Made by a program: the position numbers and the translations under genes. The notes under the pieces are model-generated. The model was not told where the DNA came from. It was given only the letters and a program-made list of their open reading frames with translations, and did not search any database. A DNA stretch of 40,072 bases from Candidatus Contendibacter sp. (GTDB lineage: Bacteria; Pseudomonadota; Gammaproteobacteria; Competibacterales; Competibacteraceae). Shown here piece by piece: positions 32,351-40,072 of the stretch; position 1 is the first letter of the stretch; every line of letters begins with the position of its first letter. The stretch is taken from contig WBUJ01000015.1 of the NCBI GenBank assembly GCA_008933795.1, forward strand, positions 1 through 40,072. The letters run 5' to 3'.

Positions 32351-33169
32351 TTGGACACTCTATTGATTCTCAAGGCGCTGATACTCGGCTTGGTGGAAGC
32401 CGCCTCGGAATTCCTGCCCATTTCCAGCACGGGGCACCTGATCATTGTAGGGGATTTCCTGGCGTTCACCGGGCCGCGCGCCGAGACCTTCGAGATTTTC
32501 ATTCAATTGGGCGCCATTCTCGCCGTGGTCTGGATTTACCGGACGCGGATACGTCGGACTGTCTTACACGCGGGCCACGATTCCCAGGCGCGGCGGATGC
32601 TGGTGAATCTGGCGATTGCCTTTACGCCGGCGGCGGTGCTGGGGTTTCTGCTACACGGATACATTACTCGGTACCTGTTCAACCCGGTCAGCGTGGCTGT
32701 GGCGCTGGTGCTCGGCGGCGTCGCCATTTTGCTGATCGAGCGCTTCGCTCGGGCCAGTCGGGTGCTGGCGGTGGACGATATGAGCTGGAAGGATGCACTG
32801 TGGGTCGGCATCGCTCAAAGCGTGGCGCTGTTTCCTGGGGTGTCGCGGTCGGGCGCGACCATCATGGGCGGGATGCTGGGCGGGATGTCGCGGTTCGCGG
32901 CCACTGAGTTTTCATTTTTTCTGGCGATTCCGACCATGTTTGCCGCGACCTTTTACAGCCTTTATAAGGAATGGCATAACCTGACCCTGGCGGACGTGCC
33001 GATGTTCGCGGTGGGGTTCGTGGCGGCGTTCCTGGGCGGGCTGGCGGTGGTGCGGTTTCTTCTGGCCTACGTCGGCCAGAACAGCTTTGCGCCGTTCGCC
33101 TGGTATCGGATCGTGTTTGGCGGCCTGCTGCTGATTTATTTTCACGATCATCCCTGGGTGGCGGGGTGA
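32351..33169 (+). CDS. uppP: Undecaprenyl-diphosphatase
   Basis: A 272-residue inner-membrane enzyme (BacA family) that dephosphorylates undecaprenyl pyrophosphate to recycle the carrier of peptidoglycan precursors. The two signature motifs are present: EFLPISSTGHLIIVGD near residue 20 and PGVSRSGATIMGGMLGG near residue 160. The start is TTG 32351, five bases after AGGAG. No ATG gives the conserved N-terminus. TAGAAT at 32309-32314 is a possible -10. The stop overlaps the following gene by GTGA. Confidence 0.95.
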   Translation: MDTLLILKALILGLVEAASEFLPISSTGHLIIVGDFLAFTGPRAETFEIFIQLGAILAVVWIYRTRIRRTVLHAGHDSQARRMLVNLAIAFTPAAVLGFLLHGYITRYLFNPVSVAVALVLGGVAILLIERFARASRVLAVDDMSWKDALWVGIAQSVALFPGVSRSGATIMGGMLGGMSRFAATEFSFFLAIPTMFAATFYSLYKEWHNLTLADVPMFAVGFVAAFLGGLAVVRFLLAYVGQNSFAPFAWYRIVFGGLLLIYFHDHPWVAG

Positions 33170-33609
33170 AGATCGCCTGGCAGGTTTATGGCGATGAGGG
33201 CGAACCGATGACCGAGGTATTTTCCGAGGCGTGGATGCGCGAGTACGCGCGGTTGTGGAACGCGGAACAGGCCATGGTCCGGGAACTGACCCGGCAGCGA
33301 TTCAACGCGGCGGTCGGGTATGGTTTTCTGGACCAGCCCACGCCGCGCGGTTTGTTGTTGGTGGTGCGCGGCGTCGCCGAACAGGCGGGTGATTACGATG
33401 GTCGGGAACTGGACTGGGATTTGCGCGCCAGCTCGGCGGACTGGATCGAATGGTTGGGGCAGGGCTTCGACCTGTCGCGCCTCCTGGTCGCAGTCGGGAC
33501 TCAGCGCCTGCAAATCTGGAAGGGCGACCACAAACGCATTCTGCGCAAGCCGCCGCTGGTCGGCGCCCTGCTGCGGGCGTTCGCGCTGATGCCCGAGGTG
33601 CGGGTATAG
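33166..33609 (+). CDS. Conserved-looking protein of unknown function, coupled to uppP
   Basis: A 147-residue soluble protein that I do not recognise with confidence. The start is GTG 33166, overlapping the uppP stop. Visible pattern: an alpha/beta region (GYGFLDQPTPRGLLLVVRG), then DWDLRASSADWIEWLGQG and LLVAVGTQRLQIWKGDHKRI. This faintly recalls SCP-2-type lipid-binding proteins, which would suit a neighbour of a lipid-carrier enzyme, but the likeness is weak. Codon use matches its neighbours. It is convergent with modC. Confidence 0.7.
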   Translation: MKIAWQVYGDEGEPMTEVFSEAWMREYARLWNAEQAMVRELTRQRFNAAVGYGFLDQPTPRGLLLVVRGVAEQAGDYDGRELDWDLRASSADWIEWLGQGFDLSRLLVAVGTQRLQIWKGDHKRILRKPPLVGALLRAFALMPEVRV

Positions 33610-33640
33610 GCCGGGTTGGCGCCCAACCAACAACATTCAA

Positions 33641-34744
33641 TCAATCCATCAGCGCCACGCTCTTAACCTGCGCATATACCTCCACGCCGGGCGCGATCCC
33701 CAGGTGCGCAACCGAGCGCCGGGTGACGCGGGCCAGCAGGATAGCGCCCTCGCCCAGATCGAGTCGCACCAGCGCCTGCGCCGGGTCGCGATCGCCCCGC
33801 ACGTCCAGAACGCGGGCCGGCAGCATGTTCTGGATGCTTGACCGTTCCGGCGGTTGCAGGGCGAGGCTCACGTCGCGGGCGTGAATGCGTACCCGGGTCC
33901 ATGCGCCGACGGGCAGCGCACTGTGGGACACCGCCAGCCGGCCGCCCGGAATGCTCACCTCGGTCAGATGATAAACCTCGTCGTGACCGGCCACGCGAGC
34001 ATCGAGCACGGCCGCCGCCTCGTCCAGATGAACCAGCGGCAAATCCGGCCGGGTGAGGATTTCGTTCAACGGTCCCACGGCGCGCGCCCGACCGGCTTCC
34101 AGGTACACCACATGGTCGGCCAACCGCGCGACCTCGTCGGGCGAGTGGCTGACGTAAAGCACCGGAATATCGAGTTCGCCGTGCAACCGCTCCAGATAGG
34201 GCAGGATTTCGCCCTTGCGCTCGAGGTCCAGCGCCGCCAGCGGTTCGTCCATCAGCAGCAGGCGCGGGCTGGCGGCCAGGGCGCGGGCGATAGCCACCCG
34301 CTGGCGCTCGCCGCCGGAGAGCCGTTCCGGTCGGCGGTCGAGCAAATGGCCGATGCCCAGCAGGGCGATGGTTTGTTCCAACCCCACCTGATGCTCGGCG
34401 ACGGGCGTCCGCTTCAGACCAAATTCCAGGTTGCGGCGCACGGAAAGGTGGGAAAACAGGCTGGCTTCCTGGAACACGTAGCCGATGGGCCGCCGGTGGG
34501 TCGGCGTGAACGCGCGGCGCGCATCGTCCTGCCAGACCTGCCCGTTCACCGCGAGATAGCCGCTGGTTGCCCGTTCCAGCCCGGCCACGCAGCGCAGGAT
34601 GCTGGTCTTGCCCGAACCGGAGGGTCCGAACAACGCGGTGACGCCGCGCCCCGGCAGTTGCAGGTCTACGTCGAGGGTGAATCCGGGCCAGACGACTTGG
34701 AACCGGGCGATGATGGTGGACGGGGTGGAGGCGCTGGCAGTCAC
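33641..34744 (-). CDS. modC: Molybdate ABC transporter ATP-binding protein
   Basis: A 367-residue ATPase. Walker A GPSGSGKT is at residues 40-47, signature LSGGERQRVAIARAL, Walker B LLLMDEPLAALD, and the switch His in YVSHSPDEVARLAD. The C-terminal molybdate-binding (MOP) domain ends IAPGVEVYAQVKSVAL and probably inhibits transport when molybdate is plentiful. It is the last gene of modABC, four bases after modB. Molybdate would supply enzymes such as nitrate reductase, which are not in this window. Confidence 0.96.
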   Translation of the reverse strand: MTASASTPSTIIARFQVVWPGFTLDVDLQLPGRGVTALFGPSGSGKTSILRCVAGLERATSGYLAVNGQVWQDDARRAFTPTHRRPIGYVFQEASLFSHLSVRRNLEFGLKRTPVAEHQVGLEQTIALLGIGHLLDRRPERLSGGERQRVAIARALAASPRLLLMDEPLAALDLERKGEILPYLERLHGELDIPVLYVSHSPDEVARLADHVVYLEAGRARAVGPLNEILTRPDLPLVHLDEAAAVLDARVAGHDEVYHLTEVSIPGGRLAVSHSALPVGAWTRVRIHARDVSLALQPPERSSIQNMLPARVLDVRGDRDPAQALVRLDLGEGAILLARVTRRSVAHLGIAPGVEVYAQVKSVALMD

Positions 34745-34748
34745 GCGG

Positions 34749-35429
34749 TCAGGCTTTGGGCGGGCGAGCGTTCAGGGTGTAAAGGGCGAACAAAGCGAGG
34801 AAGCTGAACAGCAGCATCCCGCCAGCCAGGAGATGGGCCTGGGCGTATTCCAGCGCCTCGACGTGATCGTAGATTTGCACCGAGACCACTCGGGTCTGCC
34901 CCGGAATGTTGCCACCGATCATCAACACCACGCCGAATTCGCCCACGGTGTGAGCGAAGCCGAGAATCGCGGCAGTGATGAAGCCGGGGCGGGCCAGCGG
35001 CAGCGCCACGCTGAAGAAGGCATCCCAGGGACTCGCGCGCAGGGTGGCCGCGACTTCCAGCGGACGCGCGCCAATGGCTTCGAACGCCTGCTGCAAGGGC
35101 TGGACCACAAAGGGCAGGGAATAGAACACTGAGGCGACGACCAAGCCGGGGAAGGTGAACGGCAGCACGCCCAGTCCCAGCGCCTGCGTGATCTGGCCCA
35201 CCGGCCCATGCGGTCCCAGGGCGATCAGCAGGTAAAAGCCGAGCACGGTGGGCGGCAGCACCAGCGGCAGCGCCACCACCGCGCCGACCAGTCCCTTGAA
35301 ACCGGAACGGGTGCGGGCCAGCCACCAGGCGATGGGCGTGCCGATCACCATCAGAATCGCCGTGGTCGTGCTGGCCAGCTTGAGGGTCAGCCAGACGGCG
35401 GCCCAGTCGTCGCTGATCAAGGTCAACAT
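34749..35429 (-). CDS. modB: Molybdate ABC transporter permease
   Basis: A 226-residue permease with about five membrane helices. Typical ModB sequence: [20 protein letters not shown] near the N-terminus, [15 protein letters not shown], and the EAA loop [19 protein letters not shown], which contacts Mod[20 protein letters not shown] is also diagnostic. It lies between modA, seven bases upstream, and modC. Confidence 0.97.
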   Translation of the reverse strand: MLTLISDDWAAVWLTLKLASTTTAILMVIGTPIAWWLARTRSGFKGLVGAVVALPLVLPPTVLGFYLLIALGPHGPVGQITQALGLGVLPFTFPGLVVASVFYSLPFVVQPLQQAFEAIGARPLEVAATLRASPWDAFFSVALPLARPGFITAAILGFAHTVGEFGVVLMIGGNIPGQTRVVSVQIYDHVEALEYAQAHLLAGGMLLFSFLALFALYTLNARPPKA

Positions 35430-35436
35430 AGGCTAA

Positions 35437-36213
35437 TCACTGGGCGGCGTTTTCGTCAGGCAGCGCAAAACCGTAGCGGATCATGATGGCGCGAGACTCC
35501 TGACTACTGATGAAGTCGGCGAAGGCGCTGGCCAGGGGATTATTTCCAGCCCGTTTCGTGATGATGAAACCCTGTTCGAGCGGTTCGTGAAGCTTGTCAT
35601 CGATCAGGTGGTAGCCGCCAGCCGCCGCGAGAACCGGATTTAGCGCCAGCGACAGCGCGATGATGCCCACTTCAGCGTTGCCGGTCTGCACGAACTGTGC
35701 GGTCTGGGCGATATTTTCCCCTTGTACGAGCTTGGCTTGCAGCCGTTCCCACAATCCGGCCGAGCGCAGGGCTTCCTCGGCGCGCTTGCCATAGGGCGCG
35801 TGATGGGGGTTGGCGATGGCGATCTTGCGAATGGCCGGATCGGCCAGATCGGCGAGCGTCATCTGGCTTGCATCGCGTACATTGCTCCACAGCACGATGC
35901 GTCCGACCGCATAGGACCGGGTTGGACCCACCGAGAATCCCTGCTGTTCCAACTTGCGTGGGAAAGCAATGTCCGCCGAGAAGTAGAGATCGAAGGGAGC
36001 GCCCTGCTGAATCTGGGCGTGAAATTTGCCCGAAGAGCCATAGATCACATCAATTTTGTCGTCTGGATAGATCTTGCGAAAGGCTTCGACGATTTCATCC
36101 ATGGCGAACTTGAGGTCGGCAGCAGCGGCGACCTGAAGCTCAGCGGCGTGGACTACCCAACTCGAAACGGCGAAAACAAGGCCCGCCAGCAGATAGGACA
36201 GCAGTGATTTCAT
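35437..36213 (-). CDS. modA: Molybdate ABC transporter substrate-binding protein
   Basis: A 258-residue periplasmic protein. A signal peptide, SLLSYLLAGLVFAVSSWVVHA, precedes the mature start AELQVAAAADLKFAMDEI. The family features include YGSSGKFHAQIQQGAPFDLY, SADIAFPRKL and VQTGNAEVGIIALS. It binds molybdate or tungstate. It heads the modABC operon and is divergent from amt. I could not identify a ModE palindrome with confidence in the 291-base gap, although ATACA (36354-36358) and TGTAT (36371-36375) form a gapped inverted repeat there. Confidence 0.95.
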   Translation of the reverse strand: MKSLLSYLLAGLVFAVSSWVVHAAELQVAAAADLKFAMDEIVEAFRKIYPDDKIDVIYGSSGKFHAQIQQGAPFDLYFSADIAFPRKLEQQGFSVGPTRSYAVGRIVLWSNVRDASQMTLADLADPAIRKIAIANPHHAPYGKRAEEALRSAGLWERLQAKLVQGENIAQTAQFVQTGNAEVGIIALSLALNPVLAAAGGYHLIDDKLHEPLEQGFIITKRAGNNPLASAFADFISSQESRAIMIRYGFALPDENAAQ

Positions 36214-36301
36214 CCGATGAATTCAACGACGATCCGCCACGCCCGTCAACTGGAAACTGGAGCGATCCAGGAACAGCGGCAAATTCCTGCGCTATTCCAG
36301 T

Positions 36302-36315
36302 GCAGTCATGACTGC
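36302..36315. promoter_or_regulatory. Perfect 14-bp palindrome between modA and amt
   Basis: GCAGTCATGACTGC is a perfect inverted repeat about 90 bases ahead of the sigma-54-like promoter and about 90 bases ahead of modA. Followed by TTGGTGCGAACCAT at 36327-36340, it could be an activator or repressor site. Neither matches the NtrC consensus fully. Confidence 0.4.
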
Positions 36316-36397
36316 GATGCGCGTGATTGGTGCGAACCATGGAGCAGCGATGGATACATGAAAATTTAATTGTATGATTTTATAAGTTTTTATGGAA

Positions 36398-36413
36398 TGG
36401 CTTTGGATTTGCT
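36398..36413 (+). promoter_or_regulatory. Sigma-54 promoter of amt
   Basis: TGGCTTTGGATTTGCT matches the sigma-54 pattern TGGC-N7-TTGC, with GG and GC exactly ten bases apart. It lies about 90 bases ahead of the amt start at 36505. Ammonium transporters are commonly transcribed from NtrC-activated sigma-54 promoters. The element also argues against any amt start upstream of it. Confidence 0.65.
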
Positions 36414-36504
36414 TGTCCGTCACGGTTTTCAATCCGCCAGCGAACGGATGATGACCCGGAATAGGGCGCACGGCCCTGACAACGCGAATTCAGAGACAAT
36501 CCTC

Positions 36505-37821
36505 ATGAACCAGAACCATAAACGGACCTTGAAAATTCTCTTCCCCAGCCTGGCCGCAATGCTGGCGCCCGCGGCGGTGTGGGCGCAGGACGCCACGCCG
36601 CTCAGCCCCGGCAACACCGCCTGGATTCTCACCGCGACGGCGCTGGTGCTGTTCATGACCCTGCCGGGCCTGTCGCTGTTCTACGGCGGGCTGGTGCGAA
36701 CCAAGAACGTGCTCTCCGTCCTCATGCAGTGCTTCGGCATCACCTGCCTGGTATCGTTGCTGTGGTTCGTCTATGCCTACAGCCTCGCTTTCGGGACCGG
36801 CAACGCCTGGATCGGCGGTTTCGGCAAGCTGTTCATGGCCGGAGTCGAGGAAAACTCCCTGACCGGCGACATCCCAGAAACTGCGTTCTCCATGTTTCAA
36901 CTGACCTTCGCCATCATCACCCCGGCGCTGGTGGTGGGCGCTTTCGCCGAGCGGATGAAGTTTTCCGCCATGCTGTTGTTCAGCGCCCTGTGGTTGACGC
37001 TGGTGTACGCGCCGGTGGCCCATTGGGTGTGGGGCGGCGGCTGGCTGGGCCAGATGGGCGTGCTCGACTTTGCGGGCGGGATCGTGGTGCATATCACCGC
37101 TGGCGTGGCCGCGTTGGTGGCGGCGTTGACCTTGGGCCAGCGCCATGGTTTTCCGACGACCGCTATGCCGCCTCACAATATGACGATGGTGGTGACCGGG
37201 GCCGGCATGTTGTGGGTGGGCTGGTTTGGGTTCAACGCCGGCAGCGCGCTGGCGGCCAACGGCAACGCTGGCATGGCGATGCTGGCGACGCATCTGTCCG
37301 CCGCCGCCGGATCGCTGGTGTGGATGACGATGGAATGGCTGCGGTTCGGCAAGCCGAGCGTGCTTGGCATCGTGACCGGCATGGTGGCGGGGCTGGGCAC
37401 CATCACCCCGGCTTCGGGCTACGTGGGGCCGGCGGGCGCGGTGGTCATTGGCGCGGTCGCGGGGTTTGCGTGTTTCAACGCCACCCAGTTCCTTAAGCGG
37501 GTGCTGAAGGTGGACGATTCCCTGGACGTGTTTCCGGTGCATGGCGTGGGCGGAATGCTGGGAACCCTGGCGGCGGGCGTGTTTGCGTCCACCGAACTCG
37601 GCGTGTTCAAGGGCCAGGGCTTCGCGGCGGGCATCACCAGCATGGGGCAACAACTGGGCGTGCAGTTGGTGGGGGTAGTCGCGACGGTGGCCTACACGGC
37701 GGTTGTGACCTTTGTCGTGCTCAAGCTGGTGGAGGCGCTGGTCGGTCTGCGGGTCGGTCGGGAAGACGAAATCGGCGGTCTGGACATCGCCCTGCACGAC
37801 GAGCGGGGCTACGACCTATAG
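36505..37821 (+). CDS. amt: Ammonium transporter
   Basis: A 438-residue Amt/MEP/Rh channel. A signal peptide (IFPSLAAMLAPAAVWAQD) precedes 11 membrane helices, as usual for Amt. Landmarks: FYGGLVRTKNVLSVLMQ, the first pore His in VAHWVWGGGWL, GFNAGSALAANG, and the second pore His in VFPVHGVGGMLGTL. The C-terminal tail, GREDEIGGLDIALHDERGYD, is the GlnK-responsive region. ATG 36505 is chosen over upstream starts because the signal peptide begins there and the sigma-54 promoter lies between. The usual partner glnK is not adjacent. Confidence 0.95.
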   Translation: MNQNHKRTLKILFPSLAAMLAPAAVWAQDATPLSPGNTAWILTATALVLFMTLPGLSLFYGGLVRTKNVLSVLMQCFGITCLVSLLWFVYAYSLAFGTGNAWIGGFGKLFMAGVEENSLTGDIPETAFSMFQLTFAIITPALVVGAFAERMKFSAMLLFSALWLTLVYAPVAHWVWGGGWLGQMGVLDFAGGIVVHITAGVAALVAALTLGQRHGFPTTAMPPHNMTMVVTGAGMLWVGWFGFNAGSALAANGNAGMAMLATHLSAAAGSLVWMTMEWLRFGKPSVLGIVTGMVAGLGTITPASGYVGPAGAVVIGAVAGFACFNATQFLKRVLKVDDSLDVFPVHGVGGMLGTLAAGVFASTELGVFKGQGFAAGITSMGQQLGVQLVGVVATVAYTAVVTFVVLKLVEALVGLRVGREDEIGGLDIALHDERGYDL

Positions 37822-37886
37822 CGGTTGCCAGCGTCCACGCCCGTTTGGAGAGCTTTTAACCCCCCTGGCCAGGGAGGGGTGTATTT

Positions 37887-39047
37887 TTACCGTTCTGCCA
37901 ACGCTGCCCGCATCCGCTCCAGCCCTTCCGCCAGCAGAGCGCGCGGACAGCCGAAGTTCAGCCGCGCGAAACCCGCGCCGCCCGGTCCAAAGGTCGCGCC
38001 ATCGTTCAGCGCTACCCCGGCATGGTTCAGAAAAAACTGGTGTGGATTGCCCGGCAGGCCCGCCTCCCGGCAATCCAGCCAAGCCAAATAAGTCGCTTCC
38101 GGGAGCGTGGCGCGAATGCCTGGCAGATAACGGGCGACATACTCGACCACGTAGTCCCGGTTGGCGGCCAGATAAACCAGTAATTCCCGCAGCCAGTCGC
38201 CGCCGTGCCGGTAGGCGGCCAACGCAGCGTTCAAACCCAGAATGTTCGCATCCGGGACGATGCCGCGCATCGCCTGTTTGAATTGCCGCCGCAGTTCGGG
38301 GTTTTGAATGATGGCGAAGCTGGCGCCGAGGCCGGCGATGTTGAAGGTCTTGCTTGGCGCCATCAGGGTGATGCAGCGCTGGGCGATTTCCGGCGCCAGG
38401 GTCGCCAGCGGGACATGCCGCCGCCCGTCCAGCAACAGATCGCAGTGAATCTCGTCCGAGCAGATCGTGAGGTCGTGACGCTCGCACATTGCCGCCAGCC
38501 GCTGTAATTCCTCGGTGTCGAACGTCCGCCCGACCGGATTGTGCGGGTGGCAGAGGATAAACAGCCGGGTGCGCGGGCTGATAGCCGCCGCAAACGCCGC
38601 ATCGTCGAAACGGTAGTACAGCCGCCCGTCGCGCGCTTCCGCGGTCAGTTCGGCGGCGATCAATCGCCGATCCTGATTCGTCGGCGCGGATAGAAAGGGC
38701 GGGTACACCGGGGTTTGCACCAGTACCGCATCGCCCGGTTCGCCGACCGCTCGGCAGGCCACGTTCAAGCCGCAGACCAGTCCCGGCAGATAAACGATCT
38801 GCTCCGGCGCGACCGTCCAGCCGTAGAGATCGACCAGCCGCGCGCCAATCGTCTCCGTCAATTCATCCGGCGGCGCGCCGTAGCCGAACACCCCGTGCGC
38901 GACCCGTTCGTGCAGCGCCGCCAGCACCGGTTCCGGCGAGACGAAATCCATGTCTGCCACCCACAGCGGCAGGGCCGCGCCATAACGTTGCCATTTCAAG
39001 CTATCCGTGTCGTGCCGGTTGGGCACCTGGTCAAAATCGTAAGGCAT
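37887..39047 (-). CDS. patB: PatB/MalY-type PLP-dependent C-S lyase or aminotransferase
   Basis: A 386-residue fold-type I PLP enzyme. It opens with the family's YDFDQVPNRHDTDSLKW and ALPLWVADMDFVSPEPV, has LCHPHNPVGRTF and CSDEIHCDLLL, and the PLP lysine in MAPSKTFNIAGLGASF. Members cleave cystathionine or cysteine conjugates, and some act as aminotransferases. ATG 39047 is the family start, and the longer frame upstream shadows the next gene. It sits 38 bases downstream of the serine hydrolase gene and is convergent with amt. Confidence 0.92.
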   Translation of the reverse strand: MPYDFDQVPNRHDTDSLKWQRYGAALPLWVADMDFVSPEPVLAALHERVAHGVFGYGAPPDELTETIGARLVDLYGWTVAPEQIVYLPGLVCGLNVACRAVGEPGDAVLVQTPVYPPFLSAPTNQDRRLIAAELTAEARDGRLYYRFDDAAFAAAISPRTRLFILCHPHNPVGRTFDTEELQRLAAMCERHDLTICSDEIHCDLLLDGRRHVPLATLAPEIAQRCITLMAPSKTFNIAGLGASFAIIQNPELRRQFKQAMRGIVPDANILGLNAALAAYRHGGDWLRELLVYLAANRDYVVEYVARYLPGIRATLPEATYLAWLDCREAGLPGNPHQFFLNHAGVALNDGATFGPGGAGFARLNFGCPRALLAEGLERMRAALAER

Positions 39048-39085
39048 GGAACGAAGCGTCCTCGGAACGGTAGGCGAAAGTCGGA

Positions 39086-40072
39086 TTAAACCAGATCGTA
39101 TGTTTGCCGCAGATGACCGTACACGATGTTGGAGACTTCCCGGATGACGTCGCCGCGCGCCTTTTGCCAAGCTCCATAGTTTCGGGTCGGCCGGGCCTTT
39201 TCGATGATGCCGATGAAAGTGTAGGGATAGTTGCGGCCGTCGCGACCCCGGGCGACCAGAATGCCCATGTCGCCGCACAGCCGGGCGGTAGTGCCGGTTT
39301 TGTCGATCACCGCGGTCCCGCGCGGCACCCCCACCGCGCCGGTGTAGACCCGGTCGCGGTTCGGCAGGTACATCAAACGCCGGAGTTCGGCGGAGTAGGG
39401 CAGTTGGTCGTACCAGAGCGCTTGCAGGAAGCGGTGATAGTCGAGGGCGGACGCCCGGTTGCGGTAGGTGCGGCCACTGCCGGGGATGTATTCAACGATC
39501 CGGGTTTGCCGGAACACGCCGGGATGACGCCGCTTGAGGGTATGTTCCGCCTCGGAGGGACCGGAGCGGCTGCTGGTCCGGTTCAACAGTTCGATGAAAT
39601 AGTTGGTGGCGCGATTGTCACTGTGCTGGATCATCGCCTCCATCCGTTGCTGATGGAAGGACGTGTAGTCGAGTTGGCCTTCCTGGACCTTGTGGAAGAA
39701 CGCCAAGGCGATGAACGGTTTGATCATGCTGGCGCTCTGGTAGGGCAGACCCGCGTTGATGGTGACCAGGAAACGCCGGCCGGTGAAGTCGTAGACCAAC
39801 CAGGCAGTGCGTTCGTTGGCCGCCATCCGACCGGTTTGGCGCAGGTGCGTCACGTAGCGTTCGACCTTGGCGTTGAGGTCGGTTGTGGTCCAGGGTTGCA
39901 CCCAGGGTTGGGTCGGCGGCTGGTTCCAGGATCGAGCGGGCGGCTGATCCCAGTATCGGGTCGGCGGCTGGCTCCCGTAGCGGGTCGGCGGCTGGCTCCA
40001 ATACCGGATCGGCGGGCGGTTCCAGGATTGGGGAGCGCGCGTCGGCCACTTGGGGCGGGTCGCTGGGGGAGG
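39086..40072 (-). CDS. Serine hydrolase of the class A beta-lactamase family, with N-terminal octapeptide repeats (5' end outside window)
   Basis: The frame stays open to the right edge, so at least 328 residues are visible and the start is outside. GTG 39901 is a possible internal start but lies after coding repeats. The hydrolase domain has SASMIK (S-x-x-K), HSDNRATNYF (SDN) and IDKTGTTA (KTG), the active-site triad of beta-lactamase and penicillin-binding folds. I do not see the omega-loop Glu needed for deacylation in true class A enzymes, so a cell-wall hydrolase or a non-lactamase role is likelier. The N-terminal part is five 8-residue repeats, W-x-Q-P-P-x-R-Y, after another Pro/Arg-rich stretch. 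Confidence 0.82.
   Translation of the reverse strand, partial: PPPATRPKWPTRAPQSWNRPPIRYWSQPPTRYGSQPPTRYWDQPPARSWNQPPTQPWVQPWTTTDLNAKVERYVTHLRQTGRMAANERTAWLVYDFTGRRFLVTINAGLPYQSASMIKPFIALAFFHKVQEGQLDYTSFHQQRMEAMIQHSDNRATNYFIELLNRTSSRSGPSEAEHTLKRRHPGVFRQTRIVEYIPGSGRTYRNRASALDYHRFLQALWYDQLPYSAELRRLMYLPNRDRVYTGAVGVPRGTAVIDKTGTTARLCGDMGILVARGRDGRNYPYTFIGIIEKARPTRNYGAWQKARGDVIREVSNIVYGHLRQTYDLV
39905..40024 (-). repeat. Five 24-bp tandem repeats in the serine hydrolase gene
   Basis: Reading the minus strand, units encode WNRPPIRY, WSQPPTRY, GSQPPTRY, WDQPPARS and WNQPPTQP, each 24 bases. The frame is kept through all five units. The repeats are similar but not identical at DNA level, consistent with selection on the protein. 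Confidence 0.85.

Overview
The window is GC-rich and densely coded, with gammaproteobacterial gene content: an E. coli ynbABC-like lipid operon, a PatZ-like acetyltransferase, CysH, AmpG, CstA/YbdD, ModABC, MnmG and a ThiXYZ-type transporter. No ribosomal RNA or marker gene fixes the species. A lineage such as Candidatus Competibacteraceae would fit but is only a guess. No tRNA, rRNA or CRISPR array was seen.

Layout. Positions 1-504 hold a degenerate mobile repeat and a palindrome. 505-4419 is a four-gene operon with overlapping ends: a hydrolase-methyltransferase fusion, an unusual CDP-alcohol phosphatidyltransferase, a CdsA-type cytidylyltransferase and a PlsC-type acyltransferase. Three bases later a complete type I restriction-modification locus starts (4423-10606, order R-S-M), with a zeta-like kinase toxin and a small putative antitoxin coupled between hsdR and hsdS. 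10656-13342 has a small membrane protein, thiL and an AmpG-like permease. 13333-14643 is an accessory insert: 45-bp direct repeats enclose a truncated MITE, a VapBC-type module and hairpins, between the convergent ampG and pat genes. 14610-18081 (minus) holds pat and cysH, separated by a MITE. 18322-22728 (plus) holds a pyrimidine-type ABC transporter and mnmG. 22770-27895 holds an L,D-transpeptidase and four cobalamin genes (cobQ, cbiB, cobC/cobD, cobA). 28042-31245 has a DUF599 membrane protein, a second MITE family, and ybdD with cstA. 31518-33609 holds a DUF4124 protein, uppP and an unknown gene. 33641-36213 is modABC (minus). 36505-37821 is amt behind a good sigma-54 promoter match. 37887-40072 (minus) holds a PatB-type C-S lyase and a serine hydrolase running off the right edge, whose visible N-terminus is a tandem octapeptide repeat.

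How the genes work together. The first operon can be read as a short lipid pathway: acylation to phosphatidate, activation to CDP-diacylglycerol, head-group transfer, then hydrolysis or methylation. Its product is unknown. CobQ, CbiB, CobC/CobD and CobA are four cobalamin or siroheme-branch steps, and cbiB appears frameshifted in its last codons. ThiL and the ThiXYZ-like transporter both point to thiamine synthesis or salvage. The repeats matter here: different copies coincide with a stop codon (cysH), supply one (hsdM), supply a probable Shine-Dalgarno (cbiB), or lie in frame inside a gene (pat).

Most promising for follow-up: the ynb-type lipid operon with its Asn-substituted transferase motif, the toxin-antitoxin pair inside the type I R-M operon, the VapBC insert between 45-bp repeats, and the octarepeat serine hydrolase.
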